Shown in pieces: positions 50,823 to 59,213 of a DNA stretch of 64,000 nt (positions are counted from its first letter, which is position 1; the number at the start of each line of letters is the position of its first letter). The notes under the pieces are model-generated. The model was not told the origin of the DNA. It made no database searches and saw only the letters and a list, made by a program, of their open reading frames with translations. This stretch comes from Lysinibacillus antri (GTDB taxonomy: Bacteria > Bacillota > Bacilli > Bacillales_A > Planococcaceae), in contig NZ_RYYR01000018.1 in the NCBI RefSeq assembly GCF_003977595.1, forward strand, positions 1 to 64,000. Reading direction: 5' to 3'. Position numbers and translations under genes: made by a program.

Positions 50823-51722
50823 TTATTGTTCCCCGATTAAAAATTCCGATGTAATATCATAGCCACGCATATAATCAGGTGACCCTGGGAAGTACTGCAT
50901 AAATCCATGAATATCTCCATCAAATCGAACGAGTCGGACATTTACACCTGCTTCTTTTAATTTTTCTGCATACGCTTCCCCTTCGTCACAAAGTGGATCA
51001 TATTCTGCAGTGAAAATTAACGTATCAGGCATTTTTTCTAACATATCCGATGTAGCTTCAATTGGAGATATAAACGGGCTATTTTCTTGCTCTCCATGTT
51101 TCAAGTGGGTTTGACTTTGCGTAATATCAACACCATATTTCGCATTGTATAGATCACGGGATTGATACTCACTTCCTTTAATTTTTTCATCTAAGTCTGT
51201 CGCTGGGTAATGTAACACCTGTTTGGCCAAATTAAAATCACCAGTTTTGATGGATTTTAATGCCACACATGTTGCTAGATTTCCCCCAGCACTTGATCCA
51301 CCAACAGATATGTTGTGTTGGTTGCCACCTAGTTGTTCGGCATTGTCAACCACCCATTTTGTCACAGTGTAACAATCTTGAAAAGCTGCAGGTGCAGGGT
51401 GTTCGGGCGCCTTTCGATAATCAACGGCAATTACTTTTACACCTGATAATGAACAAATAAGCCGACAAGAAACATCATGTGATTCGAGACTTCCGTTGAT
51501 ATAGGATCCACCATGGAAAAATACATGTAATGGATAGGGTGCTGATTCTTCAGGAGTATAAATGCGGATGGGAATTTGATGGGTTCCAGCATTTACGGTC
51601 ATATCTTCAATGTTTAGTACTTTGGGACGCTTCTCGATTGGAGGATTGTCAACATCTATTCCTTTCCATCGTGCATCAGGATATTTTTGAAAATATTGTT
51701 CAATATAATGGTGTAAGGGCAT
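50823..51722 (-). CDS. Alpha/beta-hydrolase esterase of the hormone-sensitive lipase family
   Basis: A 299-residue esterase. The oxyanion-hole motif FFHGGSYING, the nucleophile motif GGSSAGGN (usually GDSAG), the acid in EYDPLCDEGE and the histidine in DGDIHGF complete the HSL-family triad. It hydrolyses short-chain acyl esters in the cytosol; the natural substrate is unknown. The start has AAGGAG upstream. It follows a 73-residue gene by a few bases and is probably cotranscribed with it. Confidence 0.88.
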   Translation of the reverse strand: MPLHHYIEQYFQKYPDARWKGIDVDNPPIEKRPKVLNIEDMTVNAGTHQIPIRIYTPEESAPYPLHVFFHGGSYINGSLESHDVSCRLICSLSGVKVIAVDYRKAPEHPAPAAFQDCYTVTKWVVDNAEQLGGNQHNISVGGSSAGGNLATCVALKSIKTGDFNLAKQVLHYPATDLDEKIKGSEYQSRDLYNAKYGVDITQSQTHLKHGEQENSPFISPIEATSDMLEKMPDTLIFTAEYDPLCDEGEAYAEKLKEAGVNVRLVRFDGDIHGFMQYFPGSPDYMRGYDITSEFLIGEQ

Positions 51723-51726
51723 ATCA

Positions 51727-51948
51727 TCACTCCTTCTTCTTTATTTTTCGATGATACTCTGAAATTTGAGTAACTCGGACGGTGCTTGTGTTTAATTCGT
51801 GATAGATTCCTCGACTATCCGTAAATGAAATATATTGGTCCCGTTCCCCTTGAATCAGTTGAATGGCTGCTTCTTGAGATTCCACATGTATAAATCTCCT
51901 TACATAATGTTGTTCATCAAAAAAGTAAGTTACTTTATACTCCTGCAT
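51727..51948 (-). CDS. Small hypothetical protein upstream of the esterase
   Basis: A 73-residue soluble protein (MQEYKVTYFFDEQHYVRRF at the start) with alternating strands and a basic C-terminus (HRKIKKKE). I do not recognise the family. ATG 51948 follows GGAGGT; a longer in-frame start at 51996 lacks a site. The stop lies 4 bp before the esterase start, so the two genes form an operon. Confidence 0.6.
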   Translation of the reverse strand: MQEYKVTYFFDEQHYVRRFIHVESQEAAIQLIQGERDQYISFTDSRGIYHELNTSTVRVTQISEYHRKIKKKE

Positions 51949-52027
51949 GTATTGAAACCTCCAGAAAGCGAAAAATAGATTATCTTTATTGTTCACAAAT
52001 GATTACATGACTATGTCTAAATAAAAA

Positions 52028-52063
52028 AGCCAAGTTTAGAGGAGTATTTCCTTTAAACTGGCT
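52028..52063 (-). terminator. Intrinsic terminator of the CapA-like gene
   Basis: A stem of about 15 bp (AGCCAAGTTTAGAGGA against TCCTTTAAACTGGCT) is followed on the minus strand by TTTTTT. Confidence 0.85.
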
Positions 52064-52070
52064 AAGATTG

Positions 52071-53246
52071 CTAAGATTCATTTTCGATAAAAGTAAGATC
52101 TGTTATAAATTGTGAAAGATGTTTTTTTATTTCATCATAAATCTTTTGCGCATTCGGTAGTTGTTGATCTGTCACTTGATATAACGGTAAAATTTCGTAG
52201 TTTTTCCAATTGCTAAATTTTACATACGTCGGTAACATCTTAGGGTGATGAATTTCGATCATCGTAGAAGGAGTTCCATTTACATCATAAGTGATGGTTT
52301 TTGTCACTTCTAATTCTACAAGCGCCCCAATTTGACGGTATAGTCGATCTTGCGCGGATAAAAAATTTCCTAATGAATGTATGACAAAGGTTTTATTGCC
52401 ATTGATCCCCTCATACCACTTTGCAGGCTGAAGTACATGGGGGTGATGGGCAAATACAATATGTGCCCCAGCATCGGCTGCAATTTGAGCTACTTCTTCT
52501 TGATAGTCGTTATACATACGTTCATATTCATTTCCAATATGGAGGTTGACGACCACAATATCTGAAATTTCTTTCGCTCTTAGGATATCTGTTTTTAATG
52601 TTTCTTCATTTAAGTAGTTGACAAGATATTCTTTACCTACTGGTGGTTTTAACCCATTTGTGCCATATGTATAACCTAAAAATGAAAATGTAATGTGATT
52701 AACTGTTAACGTTTTAATTCGATTTGCTTCCTCAACTGTCGATGATGCACCAACATAAGTGATATCGAGTTTGTTCCAATAGCTTGTCGCATTTAGAATG
52801 GCCTTTTCCCCAAGGTCAAGTGTATGGTTATTGGCCATATTAACGACATCAATACCAGACTCTTTTAATGCATCACCTATTTCATAAGGACTATTGAATT
52901 GAGGATAGCTAGAAAGACCAAGCTCTTGGCCGCCAATGATACTTTCGCTATTCGCCATCGTAATATCGGATTGGCTCAAATAAGGCGCAACGTGAACAAA
53001 CATTTTTGTGAAATCATATTGGTTATTACCGATACTCGCATCTTTATAAACCGACGAGTGGAGTAAAATATCTCCAATTGCTGAAATAGATGCTGTATAA
53101 GTTTCTGGTTCTTTCATTATGATTGGCGATTTTTGTTCTACTTTTGGTTGTTCCATTTCAGAATAATTTCGTGGTTTTTCATCCATCAAATTATTTGCGC
53201 AACCAGTTAAAATAAACAATGCAATAATTGGGATTAGCTTTTTAAT
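52071..53246 (-). CDS. CapA-family lipoprotein (metallophosphatase-like), ATT start
   Basis: A 391-residue CapA/PgsA-type protein. Metal-binding motifs of the calcineurin-like fold are visible: ISAIGDILLHSSV, NMANNHTLDLGEKA, VNLHIGNEYE and FAHHPHVLQP. Relatives help make or export poly-gamma-glutamate. The lipobox LTGCAN needs a signal peptide, which only appears if translation begins at ATT 53246, giving a start KKLIPIIALFILTGC after the first residue, with AAGGGGG 8 nt upstream. The first conventional start, TTG 53219, would cut the signal to 5 residues. No pgsB or pgsC gene is adjacent. Confidence 0.8.
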   Translation of the reverse strand: MKKLIPIIALFILTGCANNLMDEKPRNYSEMEQPKVEQKSPIIMKEPETYTASISAIGDILLHSSVYKDASIGNNQYDFTKMFVHVAPYLSQSDITMANSESIIGGQELGLSSYPQFNSPYEIGDALKESGIDVVNMANNHTLDLGEKAILNATSYWNKLDITYVGASSTVEEANRIKTLTVNHITFSFLGYTYGTNGLKPPVGKEYLVNYLNEETLKTDILRAKEISDIVVVNLHIGNEYERMYNDYQEEVAQIAADAGAHIVFAHHPHVLQPAKWYEGINGNKTFVIHSLGNFLSAQDRLYRQIGALVELEVTKTITYDVNGTPSTMIEIHHPKMLPTYVKFSNWKNYEILPLYQVTDQQLPNAQKIYDEIKKHLSQFITDLTFIENES

Positions 53247-53269
53247 AAAAATGTCCCCCTTCCAGTAAA

Positions 53270-53284
53270 AGTAAGTTACTTACT
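53270..53284. promoter_or_regulatory. Perfect palindrome upstream of the CapA-like gene
   Basis: AGTAAGTTACTTACT is a 15-bp perfect dyad 24 bp before the ATT start. A minus-strand TTGACA lies further upstream near 53320. It is a probable operator of an unidentified regulator. Confidence 0.5.
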
Positions 53285-53370
53285 ATTTTATGGTAAATAT
53301 TTACTGTATGCAATTGTCAAAAGATTTCTTTTTAGTTTGCAAACAAAGGGGGTATTTTATTAGTAAAATT

Positions 53371-54645
53371 CTAGTTTGCATCAGATGCGGGAGAGCCGAT
53401 TGCTAACCAATGGGAATCCCATTCTGTAATTTGGTTCCCTACTCTACATGCAATGCCGCAAGCTTGATCATCTGCTATAAACGAACCAATTAACCATTTC
53501 TTTTCATGTTGACCATCTTTTAATTGGATTGTAATGGATGGCATTTCAATATATTGCTGATAAATGTATAAATTGTCTGTGTAATGTTGATGTTGTGAAG
53601 TATTGATTTTTTCACCTTCACTATTGTAAATTTCGATCGTATTCCCTTCTCTTGAAAAGACAGGCTTTTTAACAAAGGGCTGTTCACTTTGAAGGAAGGA
53701 ATCAGCTGACATATAGGTTGGTAGCATATACTTGTTAATGGCTTCTCTTTCTTCTTTCGTGAATAATAAGGGGTTATTTCGTTTTTCCCATATAAGCCAT
53801 AATAAAATTTTGGATTGTAAAATGTATGCGGCTGGGGAGTTAATGATTGCTAATTCCTGATCTTTTACTAAATCTAATAAATGAAGCCCTATTTGATCAC
53901 CATCTTCTGCAACATCGTCAATTAAAAATTCAATGGGATGAGCAGGTCTGAATAAGATATCAATTTTCTCCATTGAAGGTGTATAGAGCCCGCGTTTCAT
54001 CTGCTCTCCATCTGTTGGATAAATTATCAATTGCGAAATAGGAACGTACTTTATTTCAAAAGGTAATATTCTTTTTAAATATTGCACTTGGCAATATTCC
54101 TCGAAATCCTCTGTTTCCTCTTTTCCGGTTATAACGACAACAGGTGTCTCTTTTAGCTCGAGATAGGTCATGGCAGAAAATAACGCACTAGAAAGACTTT
54201 TTATAACGACATTCTCTTGATTGGGATTACAAACATTAAAATGATTACATAGCACTTGATTCATCTCAAACGTTTCTTGAATAAGAAAGGGTGTATCTCC
54301 ATTTAGTTCGATTAACTTAATATTCCCGTCTTCTGTACAAATAAAATCAAAACGTGCAAGTATGGATTGCTGGGGTAAGTAATCAAGATGGAGATATGGG
54401 ATCATTTCTTCTCGTATCCCTAATGCCAGTAGCTGTTCCTTCCTTAACTTTTTGAACTGTTTTCCAACTTTCGAAAACACTTTCCATAAGATGTTGGTCG
54501 CATATTGAAGTTCCTCAATTTTTTCCTTTTCCATCATCATTACGTCATACAATGCATATTCGAGATCGGCGAAATCAGCAAAGAATTGATTGAATTGACT
54601 ATAAAATGCTTTTCGATTTATGTTATATGTATGTTTACTCGTCAT
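53371..54645 (-). CDS. Glutathionylspermidine-synthase-like ATP-grasp protein
   Basis: A 424-residue member of the glutathionylspermidine synthase C-terminal (preATP-grasp) family. Typical segments: ARFDFICTEDGNIKLIELNGDTPF, FRPAHPIEFL, PFVKKPVFSREGNTI (ATP-binding strand) and the C-terminal GIACRVGNQITEWDSHWL. It lacks the amidase domain of true E. coli Gsp, as do YgiC/YjfC-type proteins, whose substrates are unknown. It follows the Ser-rich lipoprotein gene, the same pairing as ygiB-ygiC in enterobacteria. The start has AAGGTGG upstream. Confidence 0.85.
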   Translation of the reverse strand: MTSKHTYNINRKAFYSQFNQFFADFADLEYALYDVMMMEKEKIEELQYATNILWKVFSKVGKQFKKLRKEQLLALGIREEMIPYLHLDYLPQQSILARFDFICTEDGNIKLIELNGDTPFLIQETFEMNQVLCNHFNVCNPNQENVVIKSLSSALFSAMTYLELKETPVVVITGKEETEDFEEYCQVQYLKRILPFEIKYVPISQLIIYPTDGEQMKRGLYTPSMEKIDILFRPAHPIEFLIDDVAEDGDQIGLHLLDLVKDQELAIINSPAAYILQSKILLWLIWEKRNNPLLFTKEEREAINKYMLPTYMSADSFLQSEQPFVKKPVFSREGNTIEIYNSEGEKINTSQHQHYTDNLYIYQQYIEMPSITIQLKDGQHEKKWLIGSFIADDQACGIACRVGNQITEWDSHWLAIGSPASDAN

Positions 54646-54667
54646 ATGTAAGCCACCTTAATTCGAA

Positions 54668-54690
54668 AAAACCTTCTAAATGAAGGTTTT
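54668..54690 (-). terminator. Hairpin between lipoprotein and ATP-grasp genes
   Basis: A 9-bp stem (AAAACCTTC with GAAGGTTTT) lies 18 bp after the lipoprotein stop with a short T run on the minus strand. It probably attenuates transcription into the ATP-grasp gene. Confidence 0.6.
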
Positions 54691-54707
54691 CCTAAATAGT
54701 TAATCTA

Positions 54708-55415
54708 TTATGAGGAAGAAGAACCGCCTCGGGATGTGCCGCCAGAACTAAAGCCTGATTTACCGCTTGAATAGCTAGAAGACGAACTACTGTTAGTGCT
54801 AGAATTCGTGTATGAATTATTGCTGCTACTTGAAGTGCTATAAGATGAATTTGAATTGTTTGTTGAGTTTTTTGTAGTGCTAGTACTGCTCGTGCTATTC
54901 GTGTTCGTATTGGGTTTTACTGTTGGCGTTTTTTCCTTTACACTACTAGATCCTGAGTTTGAATAGCTACTGCTCGTCCCACCACCTGAATTAGAGTTAG
55001 TTAAATCGGTTACCTTCATTGGCTTTTTATTTATCCCATTTTTCGAATTATACGTTTTATAGATTGTCGAACCTGCCATCGCTGCTAATGAGGCAAACAT
55101 TACCCCTTCAAAAAAATGTTCAGAATAATAGTCTGAGTTCTCATCGATACATTCATATGACCCATCATCTTGTTCGTCCCAGTCATCGCAAGCACCTGCA
55201 AATTCGGAATCATAAACAGATGCTAGATATTCGTCTTCAACTACTTCATCAATGGGCTGCTCAATTATTTGTTCGTTTAGTTCATCTACTACGTTAATTT
55301 CTTCTTCCACTACTTCATGTGAAACTGATGTGGTCGTATTACATGCTGTCAGTTGCATCGTCATGACAGAAGCTGTGGTAAGCGTGGCGTATTTTTTCAC
55401 TTGTTTTTTCTTCAT
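54708..55415 (-). CDS. Ser/Asn-rich lipoprotein paired with the ATP-grasp protein (YgiB/DUF1190-like)
   Basis: A 235-residue lipoprotein. A basic signal peptide ends in a lipobox-like QLTACN (Cys about residue 25). An acidic region follows (EVVEEEINVVDELNEQ), then two cysteines (GACDDWDEQ and YECIDEN), a short hydrophobic stretch (FASLAAMAGSTIY) and a 110-residue low-complexity tail of Ser, Asn, Thr and Gly ending GGTSRGGSSSS. The gene order matches E. coli ygiB-ygiC, where the first gene encodes a DUF1190 lipoprotein. The tail is likely to be a flexible, cell-wall-spanning linker. The start has AAAGGGG upstream. Confidence 0.7.
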   Translation of the reverse strand: MKKKQVKKYATLTTASVMTMQLTACNTTTSVSHEVVEEEINVVDELNEQIIEQPIDEVVEDEYLASVYDSEFAGACDDWDEQDDGSYECIDENSDYYSEHFFEGVMFASLAAMAGSTIYKTYNSKNGINKKPMKVTDLTNSNSGGGTSSSYSNSGSSSVKEKTPTVKPNTNTNSTSSTSTTKNSTNNSNSSYSTSSSSNNSYTNSSTNSSSSSSYSSGKSGFSSGGTSRGGSSSS

Positions 55416-55505
55416 CCATACATTCCCCTTTTAATCATTCGTTTTAATAGATTTTACGAGTTATATAGAAAGAAAGTTTCAAAAATTGTCGATACATCGA
55501 AAATA

Positions 55506-56129
55506 TCATTGGAACAATTTCAAGTTATCAAAAATATCATCAATTTCCTCTGACTCAATTCCGATGTAACGTAAAGTGGTTGCCTGAGACGAATGATTTA
55601 AAATCTTTTGGAGATAGGAAATAATACTTGGGTTTTCAGCGATATTATTTATGTAAATATGATACGCCCCTGTTTTCCGTAATGTATGGGTTCCGAAGTT
55701 GCCTTTAATGCCTAATTCCATACAAGTTTCCTTAATTGTTCGGTGTAATGTTTTGACTGTAATGGGACCAGTCCCTTTTCTTGATTTAAAAATATAATCC
55801 TCCATATTGAGTTGTTTTATGGATTGTTTATAAAGCTCCAATGCGCTCCTAGCATCTTCGTTAAAGCGCACTTCCCTTCTTTTGTCGGTTTTTTCTTCTG
55901 TCATCATAATCTTCTTTTTGATGTCCTGATCTTCGTCTAATACATCCGACCATTTTAGCGATAACAAATCCCCTGCTCGAAGTAAGACATTCACCCCTAC
56001 AACAAAAACGGTAAAATTCCTTAAATTTTCGCCCTTTAAATAACTATAAATTTTTTTCAAATCTTTTGGCCGTTTGATTGGAGAAACGGGAGCTGCTTTT
56101 TTTACTCCATTCGCCTTTAAATTTGCCAT
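55506..56129 (-). CDS. Minimal tyrosine recombinase
   Basis: A 207-residue phage-integrase-family protein that consists almost only of the catalytic domain. The R-K-HxxR-H-Y set is visible: R in LLRAGDLLSLKW, K in TEEKTDKRREV, HxxR in THTLRKTGAYH, H in ILNHSSQATT and the tyrosine in LRYIGIES. The usual N-terminal core-binding domain is reduced to about 20 residues. Stand-alone short integrases of this type are frequent in Bacillus chromosomes and their targets are unknown. No phage or element genes adjoin it. The start has GAAAGG upstream; an inverted repeat lies upstream. Confidence 0.85.
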   Translation of the reverse strand: MANLKANGVKKAAPVSPIKRPKDLKKIYSYLKGENLRNFTVFVVGVNVLLRAGDLLSLKWSDVLDEDQDIKKKIMMTEEKTDKRREVRFNEDARSALELYKQSIKQLNMEDYIFKSRKGTGPITVKTLHRTIKETCMELGIKGNFGTHTLRKTGAYHIYINNIAENPSIISYLQKILNHSSQATTLRYIGIESEEIDDIFDNLKLFQ

Positions 56130-56238
56130 GTTTTTTCAAACCTTTCTTTACGATCATATTGCAATTTTAAATAGTATTTAGCGCGGTTTAATCGCTAAAA
56201 ATATACTTAAGTGAACTTTCTTTCTATTATACTATTAC

Positions 56239-56358
56239 TTCGCATTCAAAAAAATAGCCTTGGTTTTAGTATGTTGAAAAATGTCAAAAAACGTTGATAT
56301 AACAATGTTTACTGCGATTTTACGAATGCGAACTTTTATAATTAGTTCGCATTCAAAA
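56239..56358. repeat. Three copies of TTCGCATTC upstream of the recombinase
   Basis: TTCGCATTCAAAA occurs at 56239-56251 and 56346-56358 in direct orientation, and GAATGCGAA at 56324-56332 in inverse. The last two form an inverted repeat with a 13-bp centre (56324-56354). They are candidate binding or crossover sites for the recombinase, or operators. The rest of 56130-56515 holds no other recognisable feature. Confidence 0.6.
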
Positions 56359-56515
56359 TGAGCAAATTGAAAAATAACCAGGTAAAAAGGAATAATTTGT
56401 ATTTTTATTTAAGGCCGCACAGACGATTCGAGACGGACAACTACCCGAAAAAATAAATTTCGATTCGTCTGAGAGCTCATCTGAAAAATAGAAATTAATC
56501 CAAAACTTCACCTAA

Positions 56516-57481
56516 TTATTTTAAGTAGAAGGAAGACCCATCGATTATTTCAATATCGGCTCTCCCCTTAATTTCTTGTATTAAATGGAAAAGGGCTTCA
56601 TCTTTCTTTTTCGCTTCGATCATACAATGAATTTCCGGAACGGTTCCTTGAATTTCTTTTAAAAAATTAAAAAACATGTTCACATCCACATAATCGGAAT
56701 GGTGACGAAATTCCGCCTCACTTTTTGGACTCGAAATGTGCATTTTGATTGGAAGAGGTGAATCTTTCCATGTGGCCATAATACGTTCCCAATTTTCTTC
56801 CCACTGTTCATTTGTATGATGAGCAAGATGATGGTGATAATCAAACACAAGTGGGATCCCTAATTTTTCACATAAATAAAGGGTGTCATCCAATGTAAAG
56901 GAAGTGTCATCATTTTCGAGCAGGATCATCTTTTGAATGGAACGCGGTACATCCATCCAGTTATCAACGAACTTCTCTAATGATTTTTCGGTATCATTGT
57001 AGTTGCCACCTACATGAAGTACGCATCGATGATAAGGATCGATTTTCATGCCCTTTAATAATAGATAGTGCATTTTCAAAGTTTTAATAGAATTTTTGAA
57101 TACGTCCACTTTAGAAGTGTTGAGAACAACAAAATGATCTGGGTGAAAATCGATTCGCATGTTCTGTTTTTTTACGAACTCCCCTATTTCCAGCAGCTTC
57201 TCTTTTAATGGTTTCATATAATTCCAATCGGGCAATTCCTCATGGTTTGCTAAAGGAATGAGTCGAGAGGTTAAACGGTAAAAATGGATATCATGTGAAG
57301 CATTATGTTTCAGTAGTCGATGGGTGTTTTCTAAATTTGATAAGGCAATTCGTTCTAATTTGCGAATGGCCGCTTCCTGATCGCTAATTTTTTGGAATGC
57401 TGAAAACGTCATCGTTTGGGATGGCGATGCATTTTGCAGGTGCATACTCATCGCAACATAGCCTAGTCGTACAATTGTCAT
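56516..57481 (-). CDS. uvsE: UV damage endonuclease
   Basis: A 321-residue UvdE/UvsE TIM-barrel nuclease that nicks DNA 5-prime to UV photoproducts. Family markers are RLGYVAMSMHLQNASPSQTM at the start, NMRIDFHPDHFVVLN, VLHVGGNYNDTEKSLEKF, LENDDTSFT and VFDYHHHLAH, which supply the metal-binding His, Asp and Glu. ATG 57481 follows GAGGTGG; an in-frame upstream start at 57559 lacks a site. It is a single gene. UV repair of this kind fits a spore former. Confidence 0.92.
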   Translation of the reverse strand: MTIVRLGYVAMSMHLQNASPSQTMTFSAFQKISDQEAAIRKLERIALSNLENTHRLLKHNASHDIHFYRLTSRLIPLANHEELPDWNYMKPLKEKLLEIGEFVKKQNMRIDFHPDHFVVLNTSKVDVFKNSIKTLKMHYLLLKGMKIDPYHRCVLHVGGNYNDTEKSLEKFVDNWMDVPRSIQKMILLENDDTSFTLDDTLYLCEKLGIPLVFDYHHHLAHHTNEQWEENWERIMATWKDSPLPIKMHISSPKSEAEFRHHSDYVDVNMFFNFLKEIQGTVPEIHCMIEAKKKDEALFHLIQEIKGRADIEIIDGSSFYLK

Positions 57482-57615
57482 TGGTTCCACCTCAACATTA
57501 GTATGGTGAAATTTATATGGGAATAGTCCTAGATCAAAATGAAAAAGTCTAGAATCCAAATGAACTTCTGGATTCTAGGTTACATAATATTATTATGATG
57601 TAAATATGAAATTTT

Positions 57616-57720
57616 GTTCGTCTAATATTAGGGGGATTTTGACTAATATTAGGGCAGTTTTGACTAATATGGTGAGCGATTTGTCTAATATCTTCCCATA
57701 TTTGACTAATAATTAAAAAA
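57616..57720. repeat. Five-unit 21-bp tandem repeat
   Basis: Five consecutive 21-bp units run from 57616 to 57720. The best copies are TTTTGACTAATATTAGGGCAG and TTTTGACTAATATGGTGAGC plus one base; the outer copies are degenerate. The conserved core is TTTGACTAATAT. It lies between the uvsE start and the flavoprotein terminator. Confidence 0.8.
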
Positions 57721-57726
57721 TAAAAA

Positions 57727-57752
57727 AAGAGACTGCACATTCGCAATCTCTT
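57727..57752 (-). terminator. Intrinsic terminator of the flavoprotein gene
   Basis: A 10-bp stem (AAGAGACTGC with GCAATCTCTT, one wobble) is followed on the minus strand by TTTTT. Confidence 0.85.
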
Positions 57753-57766
57753 TTCACTGACTTATT

Positions 57767-59125
57767 TTACGACCTGCAACAAGACGAAGAAATAACTTTA
57801 GGAATTAAATTAACACTACAAACCCCCGTCTCGGGTAGTTCTAATTCTACTTTTTTAGAACTCTCCATATCACCCGAAAGATAAGCAACGATGGAACGAA
57901 CTTGTTCATAGCCTGTTGCCATTAAAAATGTCGGTGCGCGGCCATAGCTTTTCATGCCAACGATATAGAAGTTTTTCTCAGGTTGTCTCAAAATTTCTTC
58001 ACCATGTGGTCGAACTGTTCCACAACTATGAAGATTCGGATCAATTAAAGGAGATAATGCCTCCACACTTTCTGTTGCTGAATCAATGCTTAATCGAATT
58101 TCTCGAAGGAAAGAAAAATCCGGTCTACTTCCTGTGTTTGCAATCATTTCATCGATTCCAGACAGGGTATATGGTTCACCTTTATAATCTCCCATTAATT
58201 CAATACCACCTTCCTTTTGAGATAATTGCTGAATTATAAAAGGTGTATACACTTTTATACGACCGGAGTCTACTAATTGGTGTATTCTACTACCTAATTC
58301 CCCTCTTGCTTCAAGTGCGTCCTTTTCTTCCCCACCATATGCCTCTTCCACTTTTTGTTTTCTCATAATCCAATTAATCTCTACTTGATCGTCTAACTGT
58401 GCCAGCTCCAGAATGGTATTTATTGCAGAATGACCTCCTCCGATAACAGCCACTTTTTTCCCAAGATATCTTTTCTTATGTCTTCCCTGTACATCTGGAA
58501 TACCATAATAAATCTGCTTATTTAATGCGCGTTCCTCCGATGTCCAAATATTATCAGCGTTTACTGGGGTCGGATTTGCCCATGTCCCAGTTGCATCAAT
58601 GACTGCTTTTGCCTCGATTCTTTGCGTTTTCCCCTGATGTTCAACATATAAAATAAAAGAGCTTTGATCTCGACCAGCATTTTTCATCTTATCGAGGCCT
58701 TTTTTACTAATAGCCACTACTTTTGCGTTTAATAACAAATGAGGTTTGATTTCAGGCAGTTTCGATAAAGGTTCTAAATATAACTCCACTAGTTCTTTGC
58801 CAATTGGAAGTTGTTCAGCAGGTGGGGCAATCCAACCACTTTGTTCTAATAGCTTTTTTGCTAACTTATCAATGTTATATTGCCAAGGTGAAAACAAACG
58901 AACATGTCCCCACTGTAAAATATTGCTTCCTACTTGTGAACCGGATTCTAATAGAAGAAATTTTTCTCCTCGTTCCACTAAATGTGCAGCAGCAGCCAAT
59001 CCCACAGGTCCAGCTCCAATCACTGCAATCGGTAATTCATTTAATTCATCTTGAGATACCGTAGTTTCTTCGGCAACCGATTCACAACAACTTTTTACAT
59101 TTCGAATAACTAATTCTTTCTTCAT
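57767..59125 (-). CDS. FAD/NAD(P)-dependent oxidoreductase with terminal Cys pairs
   Basis: A 452-residue flavoprotein of the thioredoxin-reductase/monooxygenase-like class. The FAD motif is VIGAGPVGLAAAAHL (about 34-48) and the NAD(P) motif VAVIGGGHSAINTI (about 225-238), with an ATGTW motif between. Vicinal cysteines occur at both ends: C13-C14 (KSCCES) and C449-C450 (SSCCRS). The neighbouring MarR regulator has such pairs too, and an ars operon follows. Flavoproteins of this kind occur in arsenic islands; a role in metalloid or thiol redox chemistry is inferred. A dyad operator lies in its promoter. Confidence 0.8.
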   Translation of the reverse strand: MKKELVIRNVKSCCESVAEETTVSQDELNELPIAVIGAGPVGLAAAAHLVERGEKFLLLESGSQVGSNILQWGHVRLFSPWQYNIDKLAKKLLEQSGWIAPPAEQLPIGKELVELYLEPLSKLPEIKPHLLLNAKVVAISKKGLDKMKNAGRDQSSFILYVEHQGKTQRIEAKAVIDATGTWANPTPVNADNIWTSEERALNKQIYYGIPDVQGRHKKRYLGKKVAVIGGGHSAINTILELAQLDDQVEINWIMRKQKVEEAYGGEEKDALEARGELGSRIHQLVDSGRIKVYTPFIIQQLSQKEGGIELMGDYKGEPYTLSGIDEMIANTGSRPDFSFLREIRLSIDSATESVEALSPLIDPNLHSCGTVRPHGEEILRQPEKNFYIVGMKSYGRAPTFLMATGYEQVRSIVAYLSGDMESSKKVELELPETGVCSVNLIPKVISSSCCRS

Positions 59126-59158
59126 AATATAACCCCCACTTATTTATTTTGTTATGCA

Positions 59159-59181
59159 AATACTTGTAATATGCAAGTATT
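59159..59181. promoter_or_regulatory. Dyad operator upstream of the flavoprotein gene
   Basis: AATACTTG (59159-59166) and CAAGTATT (59174-59181) form a perfect inverted repeat with a 7-bp centre, about 34 bp before the flavoprotein start. The adjacent MarR-family protein is the likely ligand. Confidence 0.6.
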
Positions 59182-59193
59182 GGGTAAAAATAA

Positions 59194-59213
59194 AAGCAAG
59201 AATGTTCTTGCTT
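59194..59213 (-). terminator. Terminator of the MarR-family gene
   Basis: A 9-bp stem (AAGCAAGAA with TTCTTGCTT, 2-nt spacer) overlaps the stop codon and is followed on the minus strand by TTATTTTT. Confidence 0.7.

Noticed and set aside
55506-56129. Integrase of a resident prophage or integrative element
   Set aside because: No phage, conjugation or att-flanked gene set surrounds it within the window.
57549-57746. 65-residue minus-strand open frame
   Set aside because: It is produced by the 21-bp tandem repeat and overlaps a terminator.
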